Below, piece by piece: positions 15,711-25,295 of a DNA stretch of 64,000 bases (its first letter is position 1; every line of letters starts with the position of its first letter). Location of the stretch: NCBI RefSeq assembly GCF_003259745.1, contig NZ_QLMC01000001.1, forward strand, positions 682,001 to 746,000, in the 5' to 3' direction. The notes beneath the pieces are model-generated. The model saw only the letters and a list, made by a program, of their open reading frames with translations. It had not been told where the DNA came from and did not search any database. Position numbers and translations under genes: made by a program. The stretch is from Larkinella arboricola (GTDB lineage Bacteria; Bacteroidota; Bacteroidia; Cytophagales; Spirosomataceae).

Positions 15711-17372
15711 TTACTCCACCGTAAACCGCTGAATCCATTCCGCCACGGTAGCGTTGGTTAGGTTGAAAAGCAGGTTCGGGAAAAGTCCAAGCAGCAGGGC
15801 AAGAGCCGCCAGCGGAATCAGCATCAGCCGTTCGCGGGCGTCGAGGTCAGAAAGAGGGTGGGTGTTTTCCGTGCGTGACCAGAGCGCTCCGAAGAACATG
15901 CGCTGGAGTGTCCACAGAAAATACGCGGCCGCCAGAATAATGCCCAATGTTGCCACCGCCGTCATCCAGCCGGGCAACCAGAGCGACTGAAAACTGCCCA
16001 TCAGGGTGAAAAGTTCGCCCACGAATCCCGAGAAGCCGGGCAACCCGAGGGAGGCAAAAAAAGCAATGGCTGTCAGGGCCGTGTAACGCGGCATGGCACT
16101 GGCCAGACCCCGGTAACTGTCGATGCGCCGGTCGTGGGTACGGTCGTAGAGGACGCCGGTGAGCAAAAACAACATTGCCGATAGGACACCGTGGCTCGCC
16201 ATCTGATACACCGCACCGTTGATGCCTTCCGACGTCAGCGACGCAATGCCCAATAGAACAAAGCCCATGTGCGACACCGACGAGTACGCAATCATCTTCT
16301 TCAGATCAACCTGAGCCAGTGCGTTAAAGCCGCCGTAGACAATCGAAACGACGCCCAGACCCGCTAGCAACAGGGCGTATTCTGCCGCCCCGTCAGGGAA
16401 CAGCCCCCAGCCGATGCGCAGAAAACCGTACCCCCCGATTTTGAGCAGAACACCCGCCAGTACAACCGATACGGGCGTAGGAGCTTCCACGTGCGCGTCA
16501 GGCAGCCAGGTGTGCACTGGAACGACCGGTAATTTAATCGCAAAGCCCAGAAAGACACACAGAAAAGCCAGCATCCGTGACGGAATACCAAGCCAGACAA
16601 TTTCGCCCGCCGGGCCCAGCAGCGAATCGGGCAGGTAATTGCCGCCGTGGGTCATGTACCGCAGATCAAACGTATGAACGATTTGCTGCGGCTGAATTTT
16701 GTAATCGGCCAGCAGGTATTGGACCTGTTCGATCAACTCGGCGGTGGCTTCCGAGCGGTCGCTGATGATGCCCATCTGGAGGGCCGTTTCGACCGGGTCC
16801 ATCACCGATAGGTACAGGCAGATCATTACCAGCAGAATAAACACCGAACCCGCCAGTGTGTAGAGAAAAAACTTAATGGATGCATATTCCCGGCGCGGAC
16901 CGCCCCACAAACCGATGAGGAAATACATCGGCAGCAGCATGAATTCAAAAAACAGAAAAAACAGGAAGAAGTCGAGCGCAACAAAACAGCCGATGATGGT
17001 TGATGTGAGCAGCAAATAGAGCGAATGGTACGCCTTCAGCCGCTTGTCAATGGTCCACGAGGAGATGGCCCCCACGAGCATAACAGCCCCCGTCAGCAAC
17101 ACCAGCGGCAGGCTGATCCCGTCGATACCCACCAGGTAATCAATGGAAACCAGACCAAGCGAACCCAGCGGCAGGCTGATCCAGTCCGTGCGTTCGAGGA
17201 GTTGATAACTGGCCTGGGCCGGGTCGAAGGAGACATAAACCGCCCCGCAGATCAGGAGTTCCAGCACGCAAACCGTCAGGGTAATCCACTTGTAACTAGC
17301 CTTCAGCCTGTCCGGGAGCAGAGCCACCAGCAACGAGCCAATCAACGGAAGAAAAATGAGTAGTGATAACAT
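15711..17372 (-). CDS. nuoM: NADH-quinone oxidoreductase chain M
   Basis: 553 residues with about fourteen predicted transmembrane helices. The antiporter-like subunit signature is clear: HTWLPDAHVEAPTPVSVVLA followed by GVLLKIGGYGFLRIGWGLFP (about 275-315), and DLKKMIAYSSVSHMGFVLLG. HVEAPTPVSVVLAGVLLKIGGYG is specific to NuoM/ND4 rather than NuoL or NuoN. It forms part of the proton-pumping membrane arm of complex I. It follows nuoL by 31 bases on the same strand. No nuoN follows; the next gene is a prohibitin, which is unusual for a complete nuo operon. Confidence 0.95.
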   Translation of the reverse strand: MLSLLIFLPLIGSLLVALLPDRLKASYKWITLTVCVLELLICGAVYVSFDPAQASYQLLERTDWISLPLGSLGLVSIDYLVGIDGISLPLVLLTGAVMLVGAISSWTIDKRLKAYHSLYLLLTSTIIGCFVALDFFLFFLFFEFMLLPMYFLIGLWGGPRREYASIKFFLYTLAGSVFILLVMICLYLSVMDPVETALQMGIISDRSEATAELIEQVQYLLADYKIQPQQIVHTFDLRYMTHGGNYLPDSLLGPAGEIVWLGIPSRMLAFLCVFLGFAIKLPVVPVHTWLPDAHVEAPTPVSVVLAGVLLKIGGYGFLRIGWGLFPDGAAEYALLLAGLGVVSIVYGGFNALAQVDLKKMIAYSSVSHMGFVLLGIASLTSEGINGAVYQMASHGVLSAMLFLLTGVLYDRTHDRRIDSYRGLASAMPRYTALTAIAFFASLGLPGFSGFVGELFTLMGSFQSLWLPGWMTAVATLGIILAAAYFLWTLQRMFFGALWSRTENTHPLSDLDARERLMLIPLAALALLLGLFPNLLFNLTNATVAEWIQRFTVE

Positions 17373-17403
17373 AGTATAGAGCCGGTAGCCGTAATGAGAC
17401 CGA

Positions 17404-19320
17404 CTACATCAAGAACCAAAGAATCAATAACAAACCAATGACGGCACTGGCAATGTACGATTGAACCCGCCCGTTTTGCACCGAGCGCGTCAGACTACCC
17501 AGCCGGTGTGCCAGCCACGACGCACCGTTAACCAGCCCATCGACGATATTCCGGTCAATCCAGCCGACAATGTGGGCCAGCACGACATTTCCCATACCAA
17601 TCAAATTGACCACCCGATCGACCACCCGTTGGTCGAACCGGTAAGAGAACCGGGAAAATTGAACGAAAGGCCGAACGATCGACCGTTTATAAAAACCGTC
17701 GAGATACCAGTTGTGCTCTGATAAGCGGCTATGCGTGGTGGAGTCTGGTACAACCGGCATTCGCCAGCCGAGCCAGATGCCAAGCGCGGCCACGGTTACC
17801 GACAAAACCGCAATCCAGAGATGTTCTTCGGGTTCGCCCTGCGAAGGAAATACCCGGAAAAACCAGCTATGTCCGGCGGAGAACGGGTTTCCGGCAAAGA
17901 CGAAACCGATGGATAAAGCCGCCAGCAACAGAATCGGAACTGTCAGCATCAGTCCGGATTCATGCGCAGGACTGTGATGCCCGGCTTCGGCATGACGCGT
18001 TTCGCCGAAGAATACCAGACGCCCCTGCCGGGCCATGTAGCAGGCTGTTAAGCCAGACGACAATACCGCCAGGACCGGAATGAGATAAGCCCAATTGCCC
18101 TGTTGCCCGGCCCATTGGAAGGCACCCGTCAGGATGGTTTCTTTTGATAAAAAGCCCGAGAACAGGGGCAGACCCGCCAGCGCAGCCGAACAGATCGCCC
18201 AGCCCACAAACGTCAGCGGCATGGCCTTTCGCAGACCGCCCATCCGGCGCATGTCCTGCGTATGAACACCGTGAATGACCGAGCCAGCGGCCAGAAACAG
18301 GCCCGCTTTGAAAAATGCGTGGGTAGTCAGGTGAAAAAGCGCACCGACGGCATTTCCGGTGCCCATGCCGATGACCATCAACCCGAGTTGCGAAACGGTG
18401 GAATAGGCGAGTACTTTCTTGATGTCGGTTTGGTACAGCGCCGAATAAGCCGCCATCAACATCGTAATGGTACCGATGAGCGTAATGATCAGCAGGGCAT
18501 CGGGCGTCAGCAGAAAATGGATACGGGCCAGCAGAAAAATACCGGCGGCTACCATCGTGGCCGCATGAATCAGGGCCGACACCGGCGTGGGGCCTTCCAT
18601 GGCGTCGGGCAACCAGGTCGTCAGCGGAAACTGGGCCGACTTGCCGATGCAGCCGCAAAACAGACAAAGCCCGGTGAGCGTAGCCAGCCGACCGTCGGAA
18701 ACGAACAGGTCCGGAAGCTCGGTCAGGTCGGTGGTGCCGGATTGGAAAAGCAGCAGAAAAATACCGAGCAGAAAACCTGCGTCGCCGATGCGGTTCATGA
18801 TGAACGCTTTTTTGGCAGCCGCGGCTGCTTCGGGTTTGCGGAACCAGAAACCAATCAGCAGATACGACGAAAGGCCCACCAGTTCCCAGAAAGCATACAT
18901 AATGATCAGGTTACCGGCCAGAACGATGCCCAGCATGGAGCCGATAAACAGACTCAGAAAGCCGAAATACCGGTAGCGGTCCTGCTCATCGTGCAAATAG
19001 GAGATGGAGTAAATCTGAACCAGCAGCGCAATGAAGTGGACAATGACCAGCATCAGCAGGGTCAGCGGATCAACGTGAAAGGTGATGGGGACCGAACGGC
19101 CCGGAATAGCCAGCCAGTCGGTGCGGAGGGTCAGGAGGTCGGAGCCGGTTTGTGTGGTCAGCCAGATCGACAAACCCAGACCCGTCAGCGTTAAAACCGC
19201 AGCCGCGCTACCCACCCAGCCATTAATGCGCCGACCGGCCAATAGCCAGGCGCTTCCGCTCAGAAAAGGCAGGAGGATAAGGAGCCAGAGAAGGTTTCGG
19301 ACGGTATTTTCGTCAAGCAT
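17404..19320 (-). CDS. nuoL: NADH-quinone oxidoreductase chain L
   Basis: 638 residues from the ATG at 19320; a GTG one codon earlier is also open. The ND5/NuoL signature is present: TTWLPDAMEGPTPVSALIHA followed by ATMVAAGIFLLARI (about 240-275), and DIKKVLAYSTVSQLGLMVIG. The C-terminus carries a long amphipathic stretch and a final helix (VIGLLLILWFLM), as expected for the lateral helix of NuoL. It is the distal proton pump of complex I. The pair nuoL-nuoM stands without nuoA-K upstream within the window: the next gene upstream is a small unknown. Whether the subunits join a canonical complex I cannot be told here. Confidence 0.95.
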   Translation of the reverse strand: MLDENTVRNLLWLLILLPFLSGSAWLLAGRRINGWVGSAAAVLTLTGLGLSIWLTTQTGSDLLTLRTDWLAIPGRSVPITFHVDPLTLLMLVIVHFIALLVQIYSISYLHDEQDRYRYFGFLSLFIGSMLGIVLAGNLIIMYAFWELVGLSSYLLIGFWFRKPEAAAAAKKAFIMNRIGDAGFLLGIFLLLFQSGTTDLTELPDLFVSDGRLATLTGLCLFCGCIGKSAQFPLTTWLPDAMEGPTPVSALIHAATMVAAGIFLLARIHFLLTPDALLIITLIGTITMLMAAYSALYQTDIKKVLAYSTVSQLGLMVIGMGTGNAVGALFHLTTHAFFKAGLFLAAGSVIHGVHTQDMRRMGGLRKAMPLTFVGWAICSAALAGLPLFSGFLSKETILTGAFQWAGQQGNWAYLIPVLAVLSSGLTACYMARQGRLVFFGETRHAEAGHHSPAHESGLMLTVPILLLAALSIGFVFAGNPFSAGHSWFFRVFPSQGEPEEHLWIAVLSVTVAALGIWLGWRMPVVPDSTTHSRLSEHNWYLDGFYKRSIVRPFVQFSRFSYRFDQRVVDRVVNLIGMGNVVLAHIVGWIDRNIVDGLVNGASWLAHRLGSLTRSVQNGRVQSYIASAVIGLLLILWFLM

Positions 19321-19619
19321 CACGCAAGATACGGGTGGACGTTCGGCCGGGCAAATATCCTGAATAAACGGGCCAATAAAAATAATTCGTTGATTTTATA
19401 GGCTATTCATCGAATCACGAAGCCGTTGCATGGCATAAACTGGATGCAAAAGTACGTTCTGCCCGGCATCTATGCGCCCATTGCAGCTACCCAATTGGGA
19501 AAAAGGATGCTTTAAGCTTCGGCAAAGAGGGTTATTGTATCGTCTGGAGACTGTAAAATGCGATACCGGGATACTGAGGAATCGGGATATAGCACCCGGA
19601 CCGGTAATTTCCAGAAAGG
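19321..19619. other. 299-base gap between nuoL and a small unknown gene
   Basis: No convincing gene is seen. On the minus strand a TACTTTTG -7 match at 19454-19447 could start nuoL transcription with a leader of about 120 bases, but no TTG lies at the right distance upstream. The plus-strand frame crossing 19472-19792 overlaps the unknown gene antisense and lacks protein-like composition. Confidence 0.4.
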
Positions 19620-19955
19620 TTATTTTTTACGCGATGGTTCGGCGGGTTTTTCGTCAATTCCCATCGTCGTCAGGACGGGATTCAGGGTTTGGGGAACAAT
19701 CCGGATGCGGAAAACTTTGGCACCGGCTACGTCAAAATCGCACTGGTACGTACCGCGCTGTTTCAGGCTCCGGTAAACAGCCGTGTAATTGACTTTGATG
19801 GGCCAGCCATTCAGCGCCAGTTGCCCAACAATCGTTTCAACGGCTTTCTTGAGATTGGAGAAAAAAACGGTGAAAGGTTCGCGCTGGCGGAGCGCATTGA
19901 GAGAGCCAACGTAGTGGACGGTAACTTCGTAAATAGTGTGCGACTGTTTCCTCAT
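19620..19955 (-). CDS. Small hypothetical protein
   Basis: 111 residues, basic and cytoplasmic by composition, with no signal peptide or membrane helix. The sequence has plausible alternating secondary structure (HTIYEVTVHYVGS, FTVFFSNLKKAVETIVGQLA, YQCDFDVAGAKVFRIRIVPQ) and a charged tail ending PAEPSRKK. No family is recognised. It lies alone between nuoL and guaB on the same strand, separated from guaB by 164 bases that contain a 13-bp inverted repeat. Composition supports coding, but independent support is limited. Confidence 0.5.
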   Translation of the reverse strand: MRKQSHTIYEVTVHYVGSLNALRQREPFTVFFSNLKKAVETIVGQLALNGWPIKVNYTAVYRSLKQRGTYQCDFDVAGAKVFRIRIVPQTLNPVLTTMGIDEKPAEPSRKK

Positions 19956-20029
19956 AAACGGGCAAAGCCGGTTTTTATTGCCTGCCTTGAAAAACTACCG
20001 AATAATGTTGCACAATATAAACGATTTTT

Positions 20030-20114
20030 ATGTACCTACGGAAAAAGTCTGCGCTCGTATTTTTGCACAGCCAAAAAAACAGGCCAGCGTACAGCCTTTT
20101 GTCCGTAGGTACAT
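20030..20114. repeat. 85-base element bounded by perfect 13-bp inverted repeats
   Basis: ATGTACCTACGGA (20030-20042) and TCCGTAGGTACAT (20102-20114) are perfect inverted repeats, extendable inward by an AAAAG/CTTTT pairing with a one-base bulge. The 59-base interior has no gene. It begins six bases past the guaB stop. It could be a large hairpin in the guaB 3' region or a miniature mobile element. No target-site duplication is obvious. Confidence 0.6.
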
Positions 20115-20119
20115 TATTA

Positions 20120-21592
20120 TCACCGCGCTGAATAATTCGGGGCTTCTTTTTGAATCTGGATGTCGTGCGGGTGGCTTTCACGAACCCCGGCCGACGTGAT
20201 TTTCACGAATTTAGCGTCTTGCAAGGTCTCAATATCTTTGGCTCCGCAATACCCCATACCAGCTTTCAAACCGCCGACCAGCTGGTAAATAATTTCGGCA
20301 ACCCGGCCTTTGATCGGCACCCGGCCAACGATGCCTTCCGGCACCAGTTTTTTGATATCGTCTTCCGCATCCTGGAAATAGCGGTCTTTCGAACCTTCTT
20401 CCATCGCTTCAACGGAACCCATACCGCGGTATGTCTTAAACCGGCGTCCTTCGTAAAGCACCACTTCGCCCGGAGCTTCTTCGGTTCCGGCGAGCAGCGA
20501 GCCGACCATCACCGTATACGCACCGCCCGCAATGGCTTTCGTAATGTCGCCCGAGAAACGGATACCACCGTCGGCAATGATTGGAACACCGGTGCCTTTC
20601 AGGGCTTTGGCCGATTCGTACACGGCCGTTAGCTGCGGCATCCCGATACCGGCAATGATTCGGGTGGTACAGATACTGCCCGGTCCGACACCCACTTTTA
20701 CCGCATCGGCTCCCGCTTCAGCCAGGGCTTTGGCCCCTTCACCCGTCGCCACGTTACCGGCAATAACGTCCAGCTTCGGAAACCGTTCTTTGATTCCCCG
20801 AACGGCATCGATAACGCCCTGCGAATGGCCGTGGGCCGTATCCACACTGATGACATCGACACCGGCTTTCACGAGGGCTTCAATCCGGCGTGTCAGATCG
20901 GGCGTCACACCAACGGCGGCTCCTACGCGCAACCGGCCCAGGGCATCTTTGCAGGCATTGGGGTGGTTTTTCTTCTTCAGAATGTCTTTGTATGTAATCA
21001 GCCCCACGAGGTGATTCTCCGCATCGACAATCGGCAGTTTTTCAATTTTGTATTCTTGCAGAATGCTTTCGGCTTCTTCCAGCGTAATTTTTTCTCGGGC
21101 CGTAATCAGGTTCGTCCGGGTCATAATATCCGTCACCGGCTTTGATAATTCGGTCTGGAAACGGAGGTCGCGGTTGGTCAGAATACCGATCAGTTTGTTG
21201 GAGGCATCGATGACGGGAATACCGCCAATCTTGGCCTCTCGCATAATCTGGTGAGCATCGGCCAGCGTGGCGCCTTCCGAGAGCGTAATCGGGTCGATGA
21301 TCATTCCGCTTTCTGAGCGTTTTACCTTTCGCACCTGTTCCGCCTGAGCCTCAACGCTCATATTTTTATGGATAATTCCGATGCCGCCTTCCTGCGCCAT
21401 CGCAATGGCCAGTTCGGATTCGGTAACGGTATCCATAGCCGCCGAAATAAGCGGAATGTTCAGCCGGATGTTGCGGGTGAGTTGGGTAGTCGTCTGGGTA
21501 TCGCGGGGAAGAACCTCCGAAAAGGCAGGCAAAAGAAGAACGTCGTCGTAAGTAAGCGCTTCGTAAAGAAACTTGGAGGAGTCTAAGCTCAT
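20120..21592 (-). CDS. guaB: Inosine-5'-monophosphate dehydrogenase
   Basis: 490 residues, full length. The TIM-barrel starts with [19 protein letters not shown] and [25 protein letters not shown] pair is inserted at about 95-210 ([40 protein letters not shown]). The catalytic loop [11 protein letters not shown] carries the active-site Cys, and [18 protein letters not shown] and [11 protein letters not shown] follow. It oxidises IMP to XMP with NAD+, the committed step of GMP synthesis. It is a single gene. A hairpin occupies the 28 bases immediately before its ATG, suggesting control of translation or a binding site near the promoter. Confidence 0.98.
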   Translation of the reverse strand: MSLDSSKFLYEALTYDDVLLLPAFSEVLPRDTQTTTQLTRNIRLNIPLISAAMDTVTESELAIAMAQEGGIGIIHKNMSVEAQAEQVRKVKRSESGMIIDPITLSEGATLADAHQIMREAKIGGIPVIDASNKLIGILTNRDLRFQTELSKPVTDIMTRTNLITAREKITLEEAESILQEYKIEKLPIVDAENHLVGLITYKDILKKKNHPNACKDALGRLRVGAAVGVTPDLTRRIEALVKAGVDVISVDTAHGHSQGVIDAVRGIKERFPKLDVIAGNVATGEGAKALAEAGADAVKVGVGPGSICTTRIIAGIGMPQLTAVYESAKALKGTGVPIIADGGIRFSGDITKAIAGGAYTVMVGSLLAGTEEAPGEVVLYEGRRFKTYRGMGSVEAMEEGSKDRYFQDAEDDIKKLVPEGIVGRVPIKGRVAEIIYQLVGGLKAGMGYCGAKDIETLQDAKFVKITSAGVRESHPHDIQIQKEAPNYSAR

Positions 21593-21620
21593 GGCAAATC
21601 AACAGGATATGTTATTTGCC
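21593..21620 (-). promoter_or_regulatory. Leader hairpin abutting the guaB start codon
   Basis: Read on the guaB strand, GGCAAATAACA pairs with TGTT-G-ATTTGCC around a five-base loop, giving an 11-bp stem with one bulged base. The 3' arm ends directly before the ATG at 21592, so any ribosome contact region lies in the stem. This could be a translational switch or a repressor operator. Confidence 0.5.
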
Positions 21621-21647
21621 GGGTAAAGTTACAAAAAACTTCTGAAC

Positions 21648-22070
21648 TTAGATTAATTTTATTGAAATCGTTTTTCCGGAAGTCTCCACCTTCACCCGGC
21701 AATCATCAAAATCAGGTGCTGAAACGCGCGGACGGTAGTTATTACTGAATCCATACGGTTCTTTCGGGATGCCAAACATTTTTTTATCCATCTCCCCGTT
21801 ATCGTTTACATCATGAAAAAGTGCAACGGCATAATCACCCGGCGGCACGGTGAAGGTAATACGCGTACTGTTGCCTTTTACGGCGACAATTTGGTTGGCA
21901 ATGGGTTTGCAGCCCGACGGGAAGTTATCACACGGTTTGTAAAGGCCCACCCGAAGCTGCCCCTTCACCTCTTTGATATTCTGAACATCAACGATAAGCT
22001 GTGTGTCGGCACGGTACGAACCGAACGCTGACGCGCACAAAGCCAGCAGCAGAAATGGAATTGTTCTCAT
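21648..22070 (-). CDS. DUF2141 family secreted protein
   Basis: 140 residues with a signal peptide (MRTIPFLLLALCASAFGSYR). The family core is clear: LIVDVQNIKEVKGQLRVGLY, then FTVPPGDYAVALFHDVNDN, GEMDKKMFGIPKEPYGFSNN. These small exported beta-rich proteins are widespread in Bacteroidota; their function is unknown. It is encoded alone between guaB and the efflux operon on the same strand. A hairpin at 22133-22158 separates it from the efflux pump gene. Confidence 0.88.
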   Translation of the reverse strand: MRTIPFLLLALCASAFGSYRADTQLIVDVQNIKEVKGQLRVGLYKPCDNFPSGCKPIANQIVAVKGNSTRITFTVPPGDYAVALFHDVNDNGEMDKKMFGIPKEPYGFSNNYRPRVSAPDFDDCRVKVETSGKTISIKLI

Positions 22071-22132
22071 ATTTCGATAAACGCAATTGGCAGCCGGTTG
22101 TTTTGCGGTATTTAAAAATTGCTCAACAACAG

Positions 22133-22158
22133 AAACGGCCGCCCGAGAGCAGCCGTTT
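22133..22158 (-). terminator. Hairpin terminator of the RND efflux operon
   Basis: AAACGGC (22133-22139) and GCCGTTT (22152-22158) form a perfect 7-bp stem 27 bases past the pump gene stop, with A/T-rich flanks. The U-run is short, so the call is moderate. Confidence 0.45.
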
Positions 22159-22184
22159 AGTCTGACAATAGATTCCTGAAAGGT

Positions 22185-25100
22185 TTAGACAAGTTGCGGC
22201 TCTTCTTCCAGCGCAACGGTTTTGACCTCCACGCGGGGCGGAAGCAGTTTGTACAGAACCGGGGTAACAATCCGGGATAACAACGTCGAACTGATCAGAC
22301 CGCCGATGAGCACCAGCGCCAGGGGAGAATAAAGCGGATTGCCTTCGATAGCCAGCGGGATCAGACCACCAATGGCCGTCAGCGACGTCAGGACGATGGG
22401 CACAAAACGGATTTCTCCGGCTTGTTCGATGGCTTCGACCAACGGCATTCCGCCTTCGCGGAGCTGGTTGGTGAAATCGACTAGCAGAATGGAATTTTTT
22501 ACTTCAATGCCGATTAGCGCGATCAGTCCGATGACAGCCACGAACGAGAACGGATTGCCCGACAGCAGCAGCGCGGCAATGGCCCCGATGATGCCCAGCG
22601 GAATCACCGACAGCACAATCAGCGTACTTTTGAAGGTGCCAAATTCCAGGATCAGCACGGCCAGAAAACCGAAAACCGTAATCAGGATAATGGTGCCCAG
22701 ACCGCCAAACGATTTCTCCCGGCTTTCCAGCTCCCCGGCGGCTTTGTAACGAAACCCGTCCGGAAATTTCAGCGCGTCAAGTTTCTGAATCACTTGGTTG
22801 TAGACATTATCGACCAGATAACCGCTTTTCACAAAACCCGTCACCGTTACGTAACGGTCTTTGTCGTAGTGGCGAATCTGGTTGGTCGTTGTCTCAAACT
22901 GCAAATCAGCAATCTGACGCAAGGGTATCGAACCGCCATTCAGGGTATTGACGTACAGGTTGTTGAGCACCCGAAGGTCGGCCACTTTGCCTTTGGGCAG
23001 CGTCACGTTGATCTGGTAATCGTCGCCGTTGGCATCTTTGAATGTGCCCACGTTCAGCCCAGCGATAGCGAGCCGGATCGTGCGGTTGATGTCGGCGACC
23101 GACATGCCCAGCATCCCGGCTTTTTCCTTGTTGATCTTCACCCGCAGATCGGTTTTGCGGGTGGCCAGCGGGTTGTTGATATAAATCAGACCCGGCGTGG
23201 TTTTCAGGACTTTTTCTACATTTGCGGCCACCGTCCGGAGCGAATCCAGATTTTCACCAAACACACGAATGGCTACCGGCGCTTCCTGATCGGGACCCTG
23301 CTCAAAGTCCTTTACCTCGATTCGGGCGTTGGGATAGAACTTGAATTTATCCCGCATTTTGTCAATTAGCTGGCGTTTTTGCGCGGGCGGCATATCGTGC
23401 AACTGGACGAAGAACTGCGAAAAGTTGGTGGCTTCGTTCCGCTGAATGACGTTGTAATAAATCCGCGGATTTCCCTTGCCGACATTGGTTGTAAAATATT
23501 TCACCTCCGGCTCCTGGCCCAACTGGCTCTCAATGTAGCGGGCCACGCGGTTGGTTTCCTGCAAACTCGTTCCTTCGGGCGTCTCGATGTTGATCAGAAA
23601 CTGCGGTTTTTCGGATGCCGGGAACAAGGCAAAACCCACTTTCGGAACCAGCGCGAGCGCCCCCGCGAAGATCGCCAGCGCCCCGAGCAGCGTCAGAACC
23701 GGATGCCGCAGCGCCGTGTGCAACAGCCGACTGTACGACCCGCTGATCAATCGTTTTAGGGAACGCATGAAAATGTTGCCCTCCGGATTGTGTTCTTCTT
23801 TCAAAATCCGGCTCGATAGGAAGGGAACGATGGTCAGCGAAACCAGCAGGGACGCCAGAATGGTGGTTACAACGGCGGTAGGCAGTGAGCGGATGAAGTC
23901 GCCGGATGCTTCGGGCAGGAACATCAGCGGCAGGAATGCCAGAATCAGGGTTACGGTACAGCCAATGACGGCCAGTGTAATCTGTTTTGTGGCTTTAATG
24001 GCCGCATCGCGTCTGGAAAAACCGTTGCGCAAATACCGTTCGATGTTCTCAACCACCACAATCGAGTCGTCGACCAGAATACCGAGCGCCACGATCAGGC
24101 CCACAATGCTCAACTGGTTAATGCTGAAGCCGAATACATTGAGCAGCGATAAGCCAATCGACAGCGAAAGCGGAATCGAGATCATTACCACCATCGCGGC
24201 CCGCATCCCGAGCGGCAGCAGTGTCAGGGCCACCAGCAGAATGGCAATGCCGAAATCTTTGGCAAACCGGCCTAACCGGGCGTTGACGCTGGCGGCCTGG
24301 TCGAAGTTCTTAACCAGCTTGATGTGGGGCGGTAAGGTTTTGGCAAAACTCTCGATCACCGGGTTCAACTGTTCGCCAACCTTCGCAATGTTTTCGCCCA
24401 TTTTCTGGCCCGCCGTGATCAACACCGCCCGGTGGCCGTTCAGCCGGGTAATGTGCGTTTCGTCTTCGTAACTAAAATCAACCTCGGCTACATCACGCAG
24501 GTAGATGATTTTCTGCCCGTTGGTGGCCACCACGGTAGTACGGATTTCGTCGAGCGACTGGTAATCTCCACTGGTTTTGACGTTGAACTTGCGCGTCCCG
24601 GCCTGGACGCTTCCACCCGGAATGTTCAAGTTTTCAGCCTGCAACGCCCCCACCAATCGGTTGACCGGAATGCCTTCCTGCGCCATGCGTTCGATGTTCA
24701 GCGAAATCCGGACGGTGCTGGCCGGATAGCCCCAGTCCTTGACGCCTTTCAGGCTTTTGACTTTTTCCAGCCGCTCCTTTAACGCATCGGCGTAATCGCC
24801 CAATTCCTTGCTGGAGGCCACTTCCGATTGCAGGGCGATCTGTACAATGCTTACGTCGGTCGGCGAAAATTTATGAATTTCAATGTTAAAAATATCCGGT
24901 GGTAGCTGTGCCCGAAGCGCGTTGATTTCCCGCACCATTTCCTGGTATTTTTCGTCGGGATCGGCGCCATAATCATATTCAATGCGCAGAACAGCCAGGC
25001 CATCGTCGATGTTGGTAATCACATGGTTAATATCGTCGAGGGCATTAAAGCGGGCTTCGGCCGGATCGACCACTAATTCTTCCATGTCCTGCGCATCGGT

Positions 25101-25259
25101 GCCCGGATAGACGATGACAACGGCAAAGGAGGGAGCGACAAATTCAGGGTCTTCACCCCGGGGCATGTTGAACAGCGAGTTGACCCCCAGCGCCACCACG
25201 GCGATGAAGACGACCAGCATAAACTGCCAGTTTTTAACGGAAAATTCAGAGAGATTCAT
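22185..25259 (-). CDS. RND-family efflux pump, inner-membrane permease
   Basis: 1024 residues from the ATG at 25259 (MNLSEFSVKNWQFMLVVF), the usual RND N-terminus; an in-frame ATG at 25319 would add 20 residues that run through a repeat. Twelve helices and two large periplasmic loops are expected. The TM4 motif GILVDDSIVVVENIERYL carries the paired Asp needed for proton relay. Repeated hydrophobic blocks at about 335-540 and 855-1005 fit the RND duplication. It belongs to the AcrB/MdtB-like multidrug type rather than the metal type by general appearance; the substrate is unknown. It is the last gene of tetR-tolC-hlyD-rnd. Confidence 0.93.
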   Translation of the reverse strand: MNLSEFSVKNWQFMLVVFIAVVALGVNSLFNMPRGEDPEFVAPSFAVVIVYPGTDAQDMEELVVDPAEARFNALDDINHVITNIDDGLAVLRIEYDYGADPDEKYQEMVREINALRAQLPPDIFNIEIHKFSPTDVSIVQIALQSEVASSKELGDYADALKERLEKVKSLKGVKDWGYPASTVRISLNIERMAQEGIPVNRLVGALQAENLNIPGGSVQAGTRKFNVKTSGDYQSLDEIRTTVVATNGQKIIYLRDVAEVDFSYEDETHITRLNGHRAVLITAGQKMGENIAKVGEQLNPVIESFAKTLPPHIKLVKNFDQAASVNARLGRFAKDFGIAILLVALTLLPLGMRAAMVVMISIPLSLSIGLSLLNVFGFSINQLSIVGLIVALGILVDDSIVVVENIERYLRNGFSRRDAAIKATKQITLAVIGCTVTLILAFLPLMFLPEASGDFIRSLPTAVVTTILASLLVSLTIVPFLSSRILKEEHNPEGNIFMRSLKRLISGSYSRLLHTALRHPVLTLLGALAIFAGALALVPKVGFALFPASEKPQFLINIETPEGTSLQETNRVARYIESQLGQEPEVKYFTTNVGKGNPRIYYNVIQRNEATNFSQFFVQLHDMPPAQKRQLIDKMRDKFKFYPNARIEVKDFEQGPDQEAPVAIRVFGENLDSLRTVAANVEKVLKTTPGLIYINNPLATRKTDLRVKINKEKAGMLGMSVADINRTIRLAIAGLNVGTFKDANGDDYQINVTLPKGKVADLRVLNNLYVNTLNGGSIPLRQIADLQFETTTNQIRHYDKDRYVTVTGFVKSGYLVDNVYNQVIQKLDALKFPDGFRYKAAGELESREKSFGGLGTIILITVFGFLAVLILEFGTFKSTLIVLSVIPLGIIGAIAALLLSGNPFSFVAVIGLIALIGIEVKNSILLVDFTNQLREGGMPLVEAIEQAGEIRFVPIVLTSLTAIGGLIPLAIEGNPLYSPLALVLIGGLISSTLLSRIVTPVLYKLLPPRVEVKTVALEEEPQLV

Positions 25260-25295
25260 GGCGAGAGTCATTTCTCCGCTTAACTCCGATGCTCT

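Noticed and set aside
18262-19194. Long plus-strand open frame (310 codons) within nuoL
   Set aside because: It is antisense to a well-supported complex I gene, and its translation is Gln/Arg/Asn-rich with no recognisable motif; a product of the GC-biased third positions of nuoL.
23551-24471. Plus-strand open frame (306 codons) within the RND pump gene
   Set aside because: Antisense shadow of the pump; Ser/Arg-rich translation without family features.
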